The notes under the pieces were generated by a model. That model did no database searches, was not told where the DNA came from, and worked only from the letters and a program-made list of their open reading frames with translations. Source: DAOTVD01 sp034437075 (GTDB lineage: Bacteria; Chloroflexota; Anaerolineae; Aggregatilineales; J027). From it: a stretch of DNA of 7,913 nt. The stretch lies in contig DAOTVD010000047.1 of NCBI GenBank assembly GCA_034437075.1, forward strand, positions 1-7,913, written 5' to 3'. Of the stretch, positions 1 to 5,919 are shown piece by piece (the stretch's first letter is position 1; each line of letters starts with the position of its first letter). The position numbers and the translations under genes are program-made.

Positions 1-923
1 TCCGTAACGGGGTGTTCCACCTGAATGCGGGTGTTCATCTCTAAGAAGTAATAATCGCGGTTTTTGTCCACCAAGCATTCAATCGTGCCCGCGCTCACAT
101 AGCCGACCGCCTGCGCCGCGCGGACGGCCATCGCGCCCATGGCCGCGCGTAGTTCGTCATCCATGATGGGGCTGGGCGCTTCTTCCACCAACTTTTGATG
201 CCGCCGCTGGATGCTGCATTCGCGTTCGAACAAGTGAATCGTGTTGCCGTGCACATCCGCCAGAATCTGGAATTCGATATGGCGCGCGCCTTCCACCAGG
301 CGTTCCATATAGATGGTGCCATCCCCAAAGGCCGCTTCGGCTTCGCGATGCGCCGCCGCCAAAGCCGCCGTCAGCGCCTCGGGCTCGCGCACGATGCGCA
401 TACCCTTACCACCGCCGCCCGCCGCCGCCTTAACCATCAGCGGGAATTTGATGATCTCGTGCGCGGCGATGATGAGTTCGTCATCCGTCAAACCCGGTTC
501 GGTGCCGGGGATAACCGGCACGCCCGCCGCCTTGACCATCTCGCGCGCGCCTTCTTTGTTGCCCATGGTGCGGATGGCATACGGGGACGGGCCAATCCAG
601 GTAATGCCCGCGTCCATCACGGCTTGGGCAAAGGCGGCGTTCTCGCTGAGAAAACCATAGCCCGGATGGATGGCATCCGCGCCCGCACGCTTCGCGACAT
701 CCACAATGCGTTCGATATTCAAATAGCTTTGGTTGGGCGGGGGCGGGCCGATGTTGTAGCATTCGTCGCTATAGCGCACATGCAACGATTCGCGGTCGGC
801 GTCCGAAAAAATCGACACGGTGCCGATGCCTAACTCGCGACAAGCGCGGATGATCCGCACGGCGATTTCGCCCCGGTTGGCGATGAGCACCTTCTTGATA
901 TTTTGAATTTGTTGATCTGGCAT
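1..923 (-). CDS. accC: Biotin carboxylase subunit of an acyl-CoA carboxylase (partial, C-terminus off the left edge)
   Basis: This is the ATP-grasp enzyme that carboxylates biotin on a carrier protein using ATP and bicarbonate, the first half-reaction of acetyl- or propionyl-CoA carboxylase. 307 residues are visible from the ATG at 921-923. The N-terminal domain carries IANRGEIAVRI (about 14-24) and HPGYGFLSEN (86-95). The ATP-grasp glycine loop AAAGGGGKGM lies at 166-175, RRHQK at 240-244, and the active-site segment EMNTRIQVEHPVT at 295-307. The residues matching E. coli AccC His236, Glu276, Glu288, Asn290, Arg292 and Glu296 are all present, so the enzyme should be active. The reading frame is open throughout. 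The missing part would hold the rest of the ATP-grasp domain, and perhaps a fused biotin carrier domain as in long alpha subunits of propionyl-CoA carboxylases, so short AccC versus long PccA/AccA3 type cannot be decided. It starts 21 nt after the preceding gene and has only a weak ribosome site, which suggests translational coupling. Confidence 0.95.
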   Translation of the reverse strand, partial: MPDQQIQNIKKVLIANRGEIAVRIIRACRELGIGTVSIFSDADRESLHVRYSDECYNIGPPPPNQSYLNIERIVDVAKRAGADAIHPGYGFLSENAAFAQAVMDAGITWIGPSPYAIRTMGNKEGAREMVKAAGVPVIPGTEPGLTDDELIIAAHEIIKFPLMVKAAAGGGGKGMRIVREPEALTAALAAAHREAEAAFGDGTIYMERLVEGARHIEFQILADVHGNTIHLFERECSIQRRHQKLVEEAPSPIMDDELRAAMGAMAVRAAQAVGYVSAGTIECLVDKNRDYYFLEMNTRIQVEHPVT

Positions 924-944
924 CAGGTTTTTATCTCGTTTTGT

Positions 945-1487
945 CTAACCCATATTATACAGGTCGTCAAAAATGGGGTCTGGCTTAGGGATGAACTGCG
1001 GCGGATCATCCACAGGGAACACCTGCAAAGGCGGTTCGATGACCAGTTTATCGCCGGCTTGGGCGGTGCTCAGGGCTTCCCAGGCGCGCTGGTGGGCTTC
1101 TTTGGCCCCCTCGGCAGGGGGTTGGATGTTCAGGCGCAAACCGCCATACAAGCGATGAAAATCCCACACCCAGGCGATTTTCAGCCCCGTCAGCGGATCA
1201 TCCCCGCGCCAGGTCGTCACGCCATCCAGGTCGAAGACGGTGCTCGGCGGCACCTGCAAGGTCTGGCGCACCAGATGATATTTGGCTTCGCCACGCGGCC
1301 CTTTGAGGGTCAGCGCAATGGCCAAACTACGCGGATGTGGCGCGAGTTCAGTCGCCGCGCCAGGGTGAAAGCGCCGCACGCCCTGCGGGCCATAGCGCAG
1401 ATAATTGGCCGCCGCCACGACGGGCAATTGCGCATAGCACGTTAGGCTCAGCCAGGGGGCGTCGGCGGTGGATTCTGCCGGTGTCAT
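945..1487 (-). CDS. Unrecognised 180-residue soluble protein inside the acyl-CoA carboxylase operon
   Basis: I do not recognise this family. The ATG at 1485-1487 is preceded by AGGA at a spacing of about six bases, which supports this start. The protein has no signal peptide and no membrane segment, so it is probably cytoplasmic. It is rich in Trp, Tyr and Pro. Noticeable segments are the N-terminal stretch PWLSLTCYAQLPVVAAANYL (about 11-30), a central beta-rich part containing KYHLVRQTLQVPPSTVFDLD, an aromatic cluster IAWVWDFHRLYGGLRL (about 103-118) and a Pro/Asp-rich C-terminus ending FDDLYNMG. It sits 17 nt after the small membrane gene and 21 nt before the biotin carboxylase, so it is almost certainly co-transcribed with the carboxylase. 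The opposite-strand open frame over the same DNA is poorer protein-like sequence. Function is unknown; an accessory or assembly role for the carboxylase is only a guess from position. Confidence 0.75.
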   Translation of the reverse strand: MTPAESTADAPWLSLTCYAQLPVVAAANYLRYGPQGVRRFHPGAATELAPHPRSLAIALTLKGPRGEAKYHLVRQTLQVPPSTVFDLDGVTTWRGDDPLTGLKIAWVWDFHRLYGGLRLNIQPPAEGAKEAHQRAWEALSTAQAGDKLVIEPPLQVFPVDDPPQFIPKPDPIFDDLYNMG

Positions 1488-1504
1488 AGGCGTCCTACTT
1501 TATC

Positions 1505-1663
1505 TCAATTCTCGTAAATGTCACGGTTGCGCCAGTAATCTAGCGCGGCACCCAAGGCCAGCCCCACCAACACAGCCAGCGGCACGGCCTCCAGGATGAA
1601 TCCGGCTAGCGCGCCCAGGCTCAGCCCGATAAGCGCGCCTGTTCCGATTACCCATTGCTCCAT
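1505..1663 (-). CDS. Small (52 aa) two-helix membrane peptide with glycine zipper
   Basis: The start is taken at the ATG at 1661-1663 because a strong Shine-Dalgarno GGAGG lies nine bases upstream. A GTG at 1691-1693 in the same frame would add ten residues but lies inside the upstream hairpin and has no such site. The peptide is almost entirely hydrophobic. A first membrane segment of about residues 4-24 contains Gly9, Gly13, Gly17 and Gly21, an exact GxxxGxxxGxxxG zipper. A Glu-Ala-Val-Pro turn follows, then a second segment (about 27-41) with Gly34xxxGly38, and a charged tail DYWRNRDIYEN. Glycine zippers are known to pack helices tightly into oligomers. The overall shape recalls small AtpZ-like membrane proteins, but I cannot assign it to that family. 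It lies 34 nt after the carboxyltransferase and 17 nt before the 180-residue gene. Confidence 0.65.
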   Translation of the reverse strand: MEQWVIGTGALIGLSLGALAGFILEAVPLAVLVGLALGAALDYWRNRDIYEN

Positions 1664-1681
1664 GATCGGCAGCCTCCATAT

Positions 1682-1697
1682 GCGCGTGTTCACGCGC
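1682..1697 (-). repeat. Perfect inverted repeat (RNA hairpin) directly after the carboxyltransferase stop codon
   Basis: GCGCGTG and CACGCGC are exact complements separated by two bases; folded, this gives six GC-rich pairs closed by a GAAC tetraloop in the minus-strand RNA. It abuts the TAA stop codon (1698-1700) and ends about ten bases before the Shine-Dalgarno site of the small membrane gene. There is no following U-run, so it is not a normal intrinsic terminator. It may instead stabilise or process the message or affect translation of the next gene, which is inference. Confidence 0.6.
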
Positions 1698-3269
1698 TTA
1701 TAACGGAATATTACCGTGCTTTTTGGGCGGGTTGCTGTCGCGCTTATTCAAAAATGCTTCTAGCGCGTTGATGAGGCGCGGGCGGGTTTCGCGCGGTTGG
1801 ATGATGTCGTCGATGAAACCGCGCCGCGCAGCGACATACGGGTTCGCGAAGCGCTCGCGATATTCTTCGACCAATTCAGCCTTGCGCGCCACCGGGTCTT
1901 CGGCTTCGGCTAGCTCGCGCCGAAAGATGATATTCACCGCGCCGTCCGGCCCCATCACCGCGATTTCCGCCGTGGGCCAGGCCAGGTTCAAATCGCCGCG
2001 AATATGCTTGGAGGACATCACGTCGTAGGCCCCGCCATAGGCTTTGCGCGTGATGACGGTCATCTTAGGGACGGTCGCTTCGCAATAGGCAAAAAGCAGC
2101 TTGGCGCCCGAGCGGATAATGCCGCCGTATTCTTGCTGGGTGCCGGGCATAAAACCGGGCACATCCACAAAGGTGATCACGGGGATGTTGAAGGCATCGC
2201 AACAGCGGATGAAGCGCGCGGCTTTTTCGCTGGCCGCGATATCTAGCACGCCCGCCAGCACTTGCGGCTGGTTGGCCACAATCCCGATGCTATGCCCGCC
2301 CAGGCGCGCGAACCCCACCACGATATTCTGCGCGTAATCGGCCTGGATTTCGAAGAAATGCCCGTTGTCCACAATCAGCTTAAGGACTTCGATCATATCG
2401 TAGGGCTTGTTGGGGCTATCCGGGATGATGCTATCCAGGGCTTCTTCTTGACGCAGCGGGTCATCCTGGGACGGCTGGAAGGTGGGGTCTTCCATATTGT
2501 TTTGAGGCAGGTAGCTCAGCAATTCTTGCACCAGGTAGAGCGCGTCGGCTTCGCTTTCGGCGGTCAGGTGCGCCACCCCGCTGATGCTGGCGTGGGTCAT
2601 GGCACCGCCGAGTTCTTCCTTCGTGACGTCTTCTTGCGTGACGGCTTTCACCACATCCGGCCCGGTAACGAACATGTAAGACGTATTTTTGACCATGATG
2701 ATGAAGTCGGTCAGGGCTGGGGAATACACCGCGCCGCCCGCGCAGGGCCCCATGATGACGCTAATCTGCGGGATGACGCCGCTGGCCAGGGTATTTTGCA
2801 AGAAGATGTCCGCATAGCCCCCCAAAGAGATGACGCCCTCTTGAATGCGCGCGCCGCCGGAGTCGTTCAGGCCGATGACCGGCGCGCCCGTCTTCATGGC
2901 CATTTCCATAATTTTAACAATCTTCTGGGCGTGAACTTCCGACAGACTGCCGCCCACCACGGTGAAATCCTGAGAATACACGTAGGTCAATTGGCCGTCG
3001 ATGGTCCCCCAGCCGGTGACGACGCTATCGCCCAAAAACTGCTTGTCGTCGGCATCCATGCCGAAGTTGCGTTCGCGATGCACCACAAAGGCATCAATCT
3101 CACGAAACGAGCCAGGGTCTAGCAGAAGCTCGATGCGCTCGCGCGCGGTGAGCTTGCCCGCTTCGTGCTGTTTATCAATCCGGTCGGGGCCGCCGCCTTG
3201 TAGGCTGCGTTGCCGCATATCATGTAATTGTTCCAGCGGGGTCAGTTTTTTGTGCGGTGTGTCCTTCAT
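1698..3269 (-). CDS. pccB: Acyl-CoA (propionyl-CoA type) carboxylase carboxyltransferase subunit
   Basis: This is the biotin-dependent carboxyltransferase (crotonase fold) that moves CO2 from carboxybiotin to an acyl-CoA, giving methylmalonyl-CoA or malonyl-CoA. At 523 residues it has the usual family length. The N-terminal domain holds DSGGARIQEGV (136-146, oxyanion/acyl-CoA loop), GPCAGGAVYSPALTDF (174-189) and TGPDVVKAVTQEDVT (202-216). The C-terminal biotin-side domain holds DVPGFMPGT (369-377), KAYGGAYDVMSSKH (409-422) and AWPTAEIAVMGPDGAV (430-445). Asp416 in GGAYDVM matches the position (Asp422 of Streptomyces PccB) linked to propionyl-CoA preference. The ATG at 3267-3269 is chosen because GGAG lies six bases upstream; an in-frame GTG at 3279-3281 is less likely. 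The start lies inside the preceding membrane gene, a 50-nt overlap suggesting coupled translation. A methylmalonyl-CoA decarboxylase alpha subunit is the main alternative, but the biotin carboxylase downstream favours a carboxylase. Confidence 0.95.
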   Translation of the reverse strand: MKDTPHKKLTPLEQLHDMRQRSLQGGGPDRIDKQHEAGKLTARERIELLLDPGSFREIDAFVVHRERNFGMDADDKQFLGDSVVTGWGTIDGQLTYVYSQDFTVVGGSLSEVHAQKIVKIMEMAMKTGAPVIGLNDSGGARIQEGVISLGGYADIFLQNTLASGVIPQISVIMGPCAGGAVYSPALTDFIIMVKNTSYMFVTGPDVVKAVTQEDVTKEELGGAMTHASISGVAHLTAESEADALYLVQELLSYLPQNNMEDPTFQPSQDDPLRQEEALDSIIPDSPNKPYDMIEVLKLIVDNGHFFEIQADYAQNIVVGFARLGGHSIGIVANQPQVLAGVLDIAASEKAARFIRCCDAFNIPVITFVDVPGFMPGTQQEYGGIIRSGAKLLFAYCEATVPKMTVITRKAYGGAYDVMSSKHIRGDLNLAWPTAEIAVMGPDGAVNIIFRRELAEAEDPVARKAELVEEYRERFANPYVAARRGFIDDIIQPRETRPRLINALEAFLNKRDSNPPKKHGNIPL

Positions 3270-3660
3270 AGGGTTCTCCACTTAAGTTTTTTCTCAGACG
3301 CAGCCACAGCCCCAGCAGCGCTGCCATGCCGAGCAACAGCCCCGCGCCGCAAAAGCTCACGCGGGCCTGGGCAAAGGCGCCTTGCGCATACGTCGCAAAC
3401 CAGGCATAGGTCAGCAACGCATAGCCGCTTAAAGCTGGCCAAGATGCCCAATAGGCCCAACGTTGGCGCCGGGCCAAAAACGGCACCAGCCCGACCAACA
3501 CGGCCCCACAGGCCATTTGCCAACCAATGCGCACGAGCGGGTCGCCCGCCGCGCCCACAGCCTGGTAGCGCGCCAGATCGTCCCAGGTGGCCAGGGCAAC
3601 GCCCCAGGCACGTAGGCCCACCAACAAACAGATTACCACCCATAGACGATAAAGCTTCAT
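3220..3660 (-). CDS. Hypothetical four-helix integral membrane protein
   Basis: This 146-residue protein starts at the ATG at 3658-3660. Four hydrophobic segments can be seen at about residues 5-24, 45-62, 68-90 and 101-121, joined by short loops with arginines (ARRQR at 63-67, RLRK at 121-124) that suggest a cytoplasmic C-terminus. A polar tail of about 22 residues follows. I do not recognise the family, and no catalytic motif is visible. It is the first gene of the leftward operon and its last 50 nt overlap the start of the carboxyltransferase gene in another frame, which implies co-expression. There is no Shine-Dalgarno site, but a TATAAT element lies 11 bases ahead of the ATG, so it may be read from a nearly leaderless message. 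A link to acyl-CoA carboxylation is suggested only by position. Confidence 0.7.
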   Translation of the reverse strand: MKLYRLWVVICLLVGLRAWGVALATWDDLARYQAVGAAGDPLVRIGWQMACGAVLVGLVPFLARRQRWAYWASWPALSGYALLTYAWFATYAQGAFAQARVSFCGAGLLLGMAALLGLWLRLRKNLSGEPYEGHTAQKTDPAGTIT

Positions 3661-3671
3661 TTTCGGGAGCG

Positions 3672-3699
3672 ATTATAAAGCATCGCCGGGCAACCGCAA
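3672..3699 (-). promoter_or_regulatory. Predicted sigma-70-type promoter of the leftward carboxylase operon
   Basis: On the minus strand a perfect -10 box TATAAT (3672-3677) is preceded at 16 bases by TTGCGG (3694-3699), a 3/6 match to the -35 consensus. Transcription would start near 3665, about five bases before the ATG at 3660. No Shine-Dalgarno site is present in that gap, which fits a leaderless or nearly leaderless start. Confidence 0.5.
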
Positions 3700-3708
3700 A
3701 GCGTTTGC
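3696..3708. repeat. Small dyad GCAAA-GCG-TTTGC overlapping the leftward -35 region
   Basis: Two exact 5-base arms are separated by three bases. The dyad overlaps the proposed -35 box of the leftward promoter, a position where a repressor could bind. The arms are short enough to occur by chance, so an operator role is speculative. Confidence 0.3.
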
Positions 3709-3709
3709 C

Positions 3710-3730
3710 TGGCCGCTAGCCGGGCGGCCA
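3710..3730. repeat. Inverted repeat TGGCCGC-N7-GCGGCCA midway between the divergent promoters
   Basis: Seven exact complementary bases flank a seven-base spacer (TAGCCGG). The repeat lies between the two divergent -35 boxes (3694-3699 and 3732-3737), two bases from the rightward one. It could be an operator serving both directions or simply a GC-rich hairpin; no known binding-site family is recognised. Confidence 0.4.
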
Positions 3731-3731
3731 A

Positions 3732-3760
3732 TTGCAAAATTAGCCCGAGCGCAGTATCCT
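3732..3760 (+). promoter_or_regulatory. Predicted promoter of the minCDE operon
   Basis: TTGCAA (3732-3737, 4/6 match) and TATCCT (3755-3760, 4/6 match) are separated by the ideal 17 bases. Transcription would start near 3767, giving a leader of about 30 bases that contains the small hairpin at 3769-3781 and the minC Shine-Dalgarno site. Confidence 0.4.
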
Positions 3761-3768
3761 TTGAGGCA

Positions 3769-3781
3769 GTAGCGCTGCTAC
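3769..3781 (+). repeat. Small hairpin GTAGC-GCT-GCTAC in the predicted minC leader
   Basis: Two exact five-base arms enclose a three-base loop, ending three bases before the GGAG site of minC. If the predicted start near 3767 is right, the hairpin would form at the very 5' end of the min message, where it could affect stability or ribosome access. This is inference from position. Confidence 0.3.
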
Positions 3782-3795
3782 ACTGGAGAAACCGC

Positions 3796-4491
3796 ATGAC
3801 GGACAACATCATTATCAAAGGGATTAGCCAGGGCGTACTCGTCACGTTACAAGATGCCGAACCATGGGACGACGCACTCGTGGCCCTTGCCCAACGCATC
3901 GAGCAGCAACCCGCGTTTTTTAAGGGCGCGCAGATTGTCCTGGATGCCAAAACGCGCGAACTCACCAACGATGATTTGGATACTTTGCGCACACAGCTTG
4001 ACCCCTGGGGTATCCGCCTGGTGGGTATTTTGAGCAGCAACGAACCCACCTGTGCCGTGGCAGCGGCCCAGGGCTTGGCCACCAACCTGGCGGACATCGA
4101 ACCCCCAACCCGGCCCACGCCCCCCGTGGATGACGTCGCCGCGTTTGACTCAGAAGAATATGGCACGACGGGCGTGTTGATCAAGCGCACCTTGCGCAGC
4201 GGGCGCACCGTGCGCAGCCGGGGCCATGTGGTGGTCATCGGGGATGTCAATTCCGGCGCCGAGATCATCGCCGTGGGGGATATTATCATCTGGGGCAAGT
4301 TGCGCGGCACCGTGCACGCTGGGGCACAAGGCGACGAAAGCGCGGTGGTCTGCGCGCTAGACCTAGCGCCCGTGCAATTGCGCATCGCGGGCCTCATCAC
4401 CATCCCGCCCCAGGGCAAGCGCCGTAACATTCAGCCCGAAATGGCCTATGTCGCGGGCGGGCAGATCGAAGCAACACCATGGACTGGATAA
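3796..4491 (+). CDS. minC: Septum site-determining protein MinC
   Basis: MinC blocks FtsZ polymerisation near cell poles and is brought to the membrane by MinD. This 231-residue protein has the family's normal length and two domains. The N-terminal FtsZ-inhibiting domain spans about 1-100. A proline-rich linker IEPPTRPTPPVDD (101-113) follows. The C-terminal beta-helix domain (about 123-205) carries the RSG signature (RSGRTV, 134-139) known to matter for MinD binding, then hallmark repeats GDVNSGAEIIAVGDI and IWGKLRGTVHAGAQGD (about 149-180). Beyond the helix there is a short C-terminal tail of some 27 residues. The ATG at 3796 is supported by GGAG seven bases upstream. minD follows after 24 nt on the same strand, so the genes form an operon. 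The fourth signature residue is Arg rather than the Gln of E. coli. Confidence 0.95.
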   Translation: MTDNIIIKGISQGVLVTLQDAEPWDDALVALAQRIEQQPAFFKGAQIVLDAKTRELTNDDLDTLRTQLDPWGIRLVGILSSNEPTCAVAAAQGLATNLADIEPPTRPTPPVDDVAAFDSEEYGTTGVLIKRTLRSGRTVRSRGHVVVIGDVNSGAEIIAVGDIIIWGKLRGTVHAGAQGDESAVVCALDLAPVQLRIAGLITIPPQGKRRNIQPEMAYVAGGQIEATPWTG

Positions 4492-4515
4492 ACAGGCCGT
4501 ATTGAAAGGGAAACC

Positions 4516-5325
4516 ATGCCAGCAAGAGTAATCGTCATCACATCCGGCAAGGGGGGCGTGGGCAAGACCACCCTCACGGCCAATCTGGGCGTTGCGCTCG
4601 CCTCGATGGATAAAAAAGTCGTGAACATCGACGCGGATATTGGCTTGCGCAATCTGGACATCATCATGGGGCTAGAGAACCGTATCGTCTACGACCTCAT
4701 CGACGTGGTGGAAGAACGCTGCAAACTCCGCCAGGCCATGGTCAAACACAAAGCCCATCCGTCCTTGTACCTGCTGCCAGCGGCCCAAACCCGCGATAAA
4801 TCTGCCCTGATGCCCGAGCAAATGGTGAAAGTGGTGGATGAGATGCGCGACGAGTTCGACTTCGTCCTGGTGGATAGCCCGGCGGGTATCGAACGCGGTT
4901 TTCAAAACGCAGTGGCCCCCGCCGACGAAGCGCTGATCGTCACCAACCCAGAAGTCTCCTCGGTGCGCGATGCCGACCGCATCATTGGGTTGATCGAAGC
5001 GCGCGAGAAAAAGGTTAAAACGCATTTGGTCATCAACCGCGTCAAGCCGGAGATGGTCAAGCGCGGCGAAATGCTCTCGGCAGATGATGTCGTCGAGATT
5101 TTGTCGATTAAGCTGATCGGCGTCATCCCCGAAGATGAAGGCATCCTCATCGCAGGCAACACGGGCGCGCCGGGCACGGCCTCTAGGGCGACCCTCGCCT
5201 TTCAGAATATCGCGCGCCGCTTAAACGGCGAAGAAGTGCCGTTCATCGAATTCAAAGACGAGCCAGAGAACTTCTTCCAACGGCTAGTAAAGGCCCTCGG
5301 CGGCAGTAATTCTAATACAGGGTAA
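4516..5325 (+). CDS. minD: Septum site-determining ATPase MinD
   Basis: MinD is a membrane-cycling ATPase of the ParA/MinD (deviant Walker A) group that recruits MinC and is released by MinE. The 269-residue protein shows the deviant Walker A loop GKGGVGKTT (11-19, signature Lys12 and Lys17), the MinD-type switch region NIDADIGLRNLD (37-48), the Walker B strand FVLVDSPAGIE (116-126) and the nucleotide-pocket segment VINRVKP (172-178). The extreme C-terminus NFFQRLVKALGG (252-263) is a short amphipathic helix fitting the MinD membrane-targeting sequence, followed by a brief polar end. Length and motif order are normal, and nothing appears broken. AAAGGG lies five bases before the ATG. minE starts 12 nt after the stop codon, so the two are translated from one message. 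Confidence 0.97.
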   Translation: MPARVIVITSGKGGVGKTTLTANLGVALASMDKKVVNIDADIGLRNLDIIMGLENRIVYDLIDVVEERCKLRQAMVKHKAHPSLYLLPAAQTRDKSALMPEQMVKVVDEMRDEFDFVLVDSPAGIERGFQNAVAPADEALIVTNPEVSSVRDADRIIGLIEAREKKVKTHLVINRVKPEMVKRGEMLSADDVVEILSIKLIGVIPEDEGILIAGNTGAPGTASRATLAFQNIARRLNGEEVPFIEFKDEPENFFQRLVKALGGSNSNTG

Positions 5326-5337
5326 AAAGGGATCGGT

Positions 5338-5919
5338 ATGAGTAACTTTATGGATCGCCTGATGGGCGGCAACAAGAAAAGTAGCCCGGCTAAATCTGCG
5401 AAAGATCGCCTGAAGCTGGTGCTCGTGACGGATCGCGCGTCGCTTTCGCCAGAAGAACTCGCCAATATGCAGAAAGAAATTCTGGATATTATCCGCAAAT
5501 ATTGCGGCGTGGACGAAGATGACGTCAATTTGAAGTTCGAGCAACGCGAACGCGATAACTATCTGGTGGCCGATATTCCCCTCTCGAAATCGCCGCGCGG
5601 CGGTGGGTCGATCCGCCTGGAAACCAGCCTGACCAGCGACGAAGACGAAGACGGAGAAGAAGAAGACTCGGACGAATCCGGCAAGGCAGAAGCCGCCACA
5701 CCGAAGGCGGACGAGGCCACGAAGCCCGCGCCACAGGCCGAAAAGCCCCCCCCAGACACCACCCAACCAGTGGCTGAACCTGTGAAGCCGGGCGGCGCGC
5801 CGCAAGGGCTCAGCGGGGCAGGCGCGCCGGTTCAGGAAGAAGATACCCAGCAAGTGACCCCGCCGCTAGACCCTTCGGCTAAAGAAAAAGAATCTGAGGA
5901 TGATACGCGCAAAACATAA
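5338..5919 (+). CDS. minE: Cell division topological specificity factor MinE with a long acidic C-terminal tail
   Basis: MinE stimulates MinD ATPase and drives its movement off the membrane, confining MinCD to the poles. Residues 1-85 match the family: an N-terminal membrane-binding stretch (MSNFMDRLMG, 1-10), the MinD-contact region AKDRLKLVLVTDR (21-33), a helix around MQKEILDIIRKYCGVDEDDV (44-63) and the C-terminal beta strands with KFEQRERDNYLVADIPL. MinE is usually about 85-110 residues; this protein has 193. The extra part (about 86-193) is low in hydrophobic residues: an acidic run at 101-113 (Asp/Glu with Gly and Ser), then Ala/Lys/Pro/Glu-rich segments and a charged end, so it is probably disordered. 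Base and codon use stays like the neighbours and the frame is continuous, so the tail reads as genuine coding sequence. AAAGGGA precedes the ATG at a normal spacing. Confidence 0.92.
   Translation: MSNFMDRLMGGNKKSSPAKSAKDRLKLVLVTDRASLSPEELANMQKEILDIIRKYCGVDEDDVNLKFEQRERDNYLVADIPLSKSPRGGGSIRLETSLTSDEDEDGEEEDSDESGKAEAATPKADEATKPAPQAEKPPPDTTQPVAEPVKPGGAPQGLSGAGAPVQEEDTQQVTPPLDPSAKEKESEDDTRKT

Noticed and set aside
195..833. 212-codon plus-strand open frame over the biotin carboxylase
   Set aside because: It is antisense to a gene with every catalytic motif of biotin carboxylase; its His/Arg/Ala-rich product is typical of the reverse of GC-rich coding DNA.
903..1445. Plus-strand open frame opposite the unknown 180-residue gene
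   Set aside because: The minus-strand frame has a ribosome site and fits the operon spacing; the plus-strand product is Arg/Gln/His-rich and isolated.
2262..3122. 286-codon plus-strand open frame over the carboxyltransferase
   Set aside because: It is antisense to a clearly conserved enzyme and its product is a His/Arg/Gly/Asp-rich sequence with no recognisable domain.
3761..3784. Alternative minC promoter TTGAGG/TACACT
   Set aside because: The spacer is only 12 bases, too short for a sigma-70 promoter.
3657..4430. 257-codon minus-strand open frame over minC
   Set aside because: It is antisense to a well-supported minC, and its Ser/Thr/Arg/Pro-rich product has no domain pattern.
5284..5853. 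189-codon minus-strand open frame over minE with a Phe/Val-rich, membrane-like stretch
   Set aside because: The hydrophobic run is the antisense of the Asp/Glu codons in the MinE acidic tail, so it is a composition effect.
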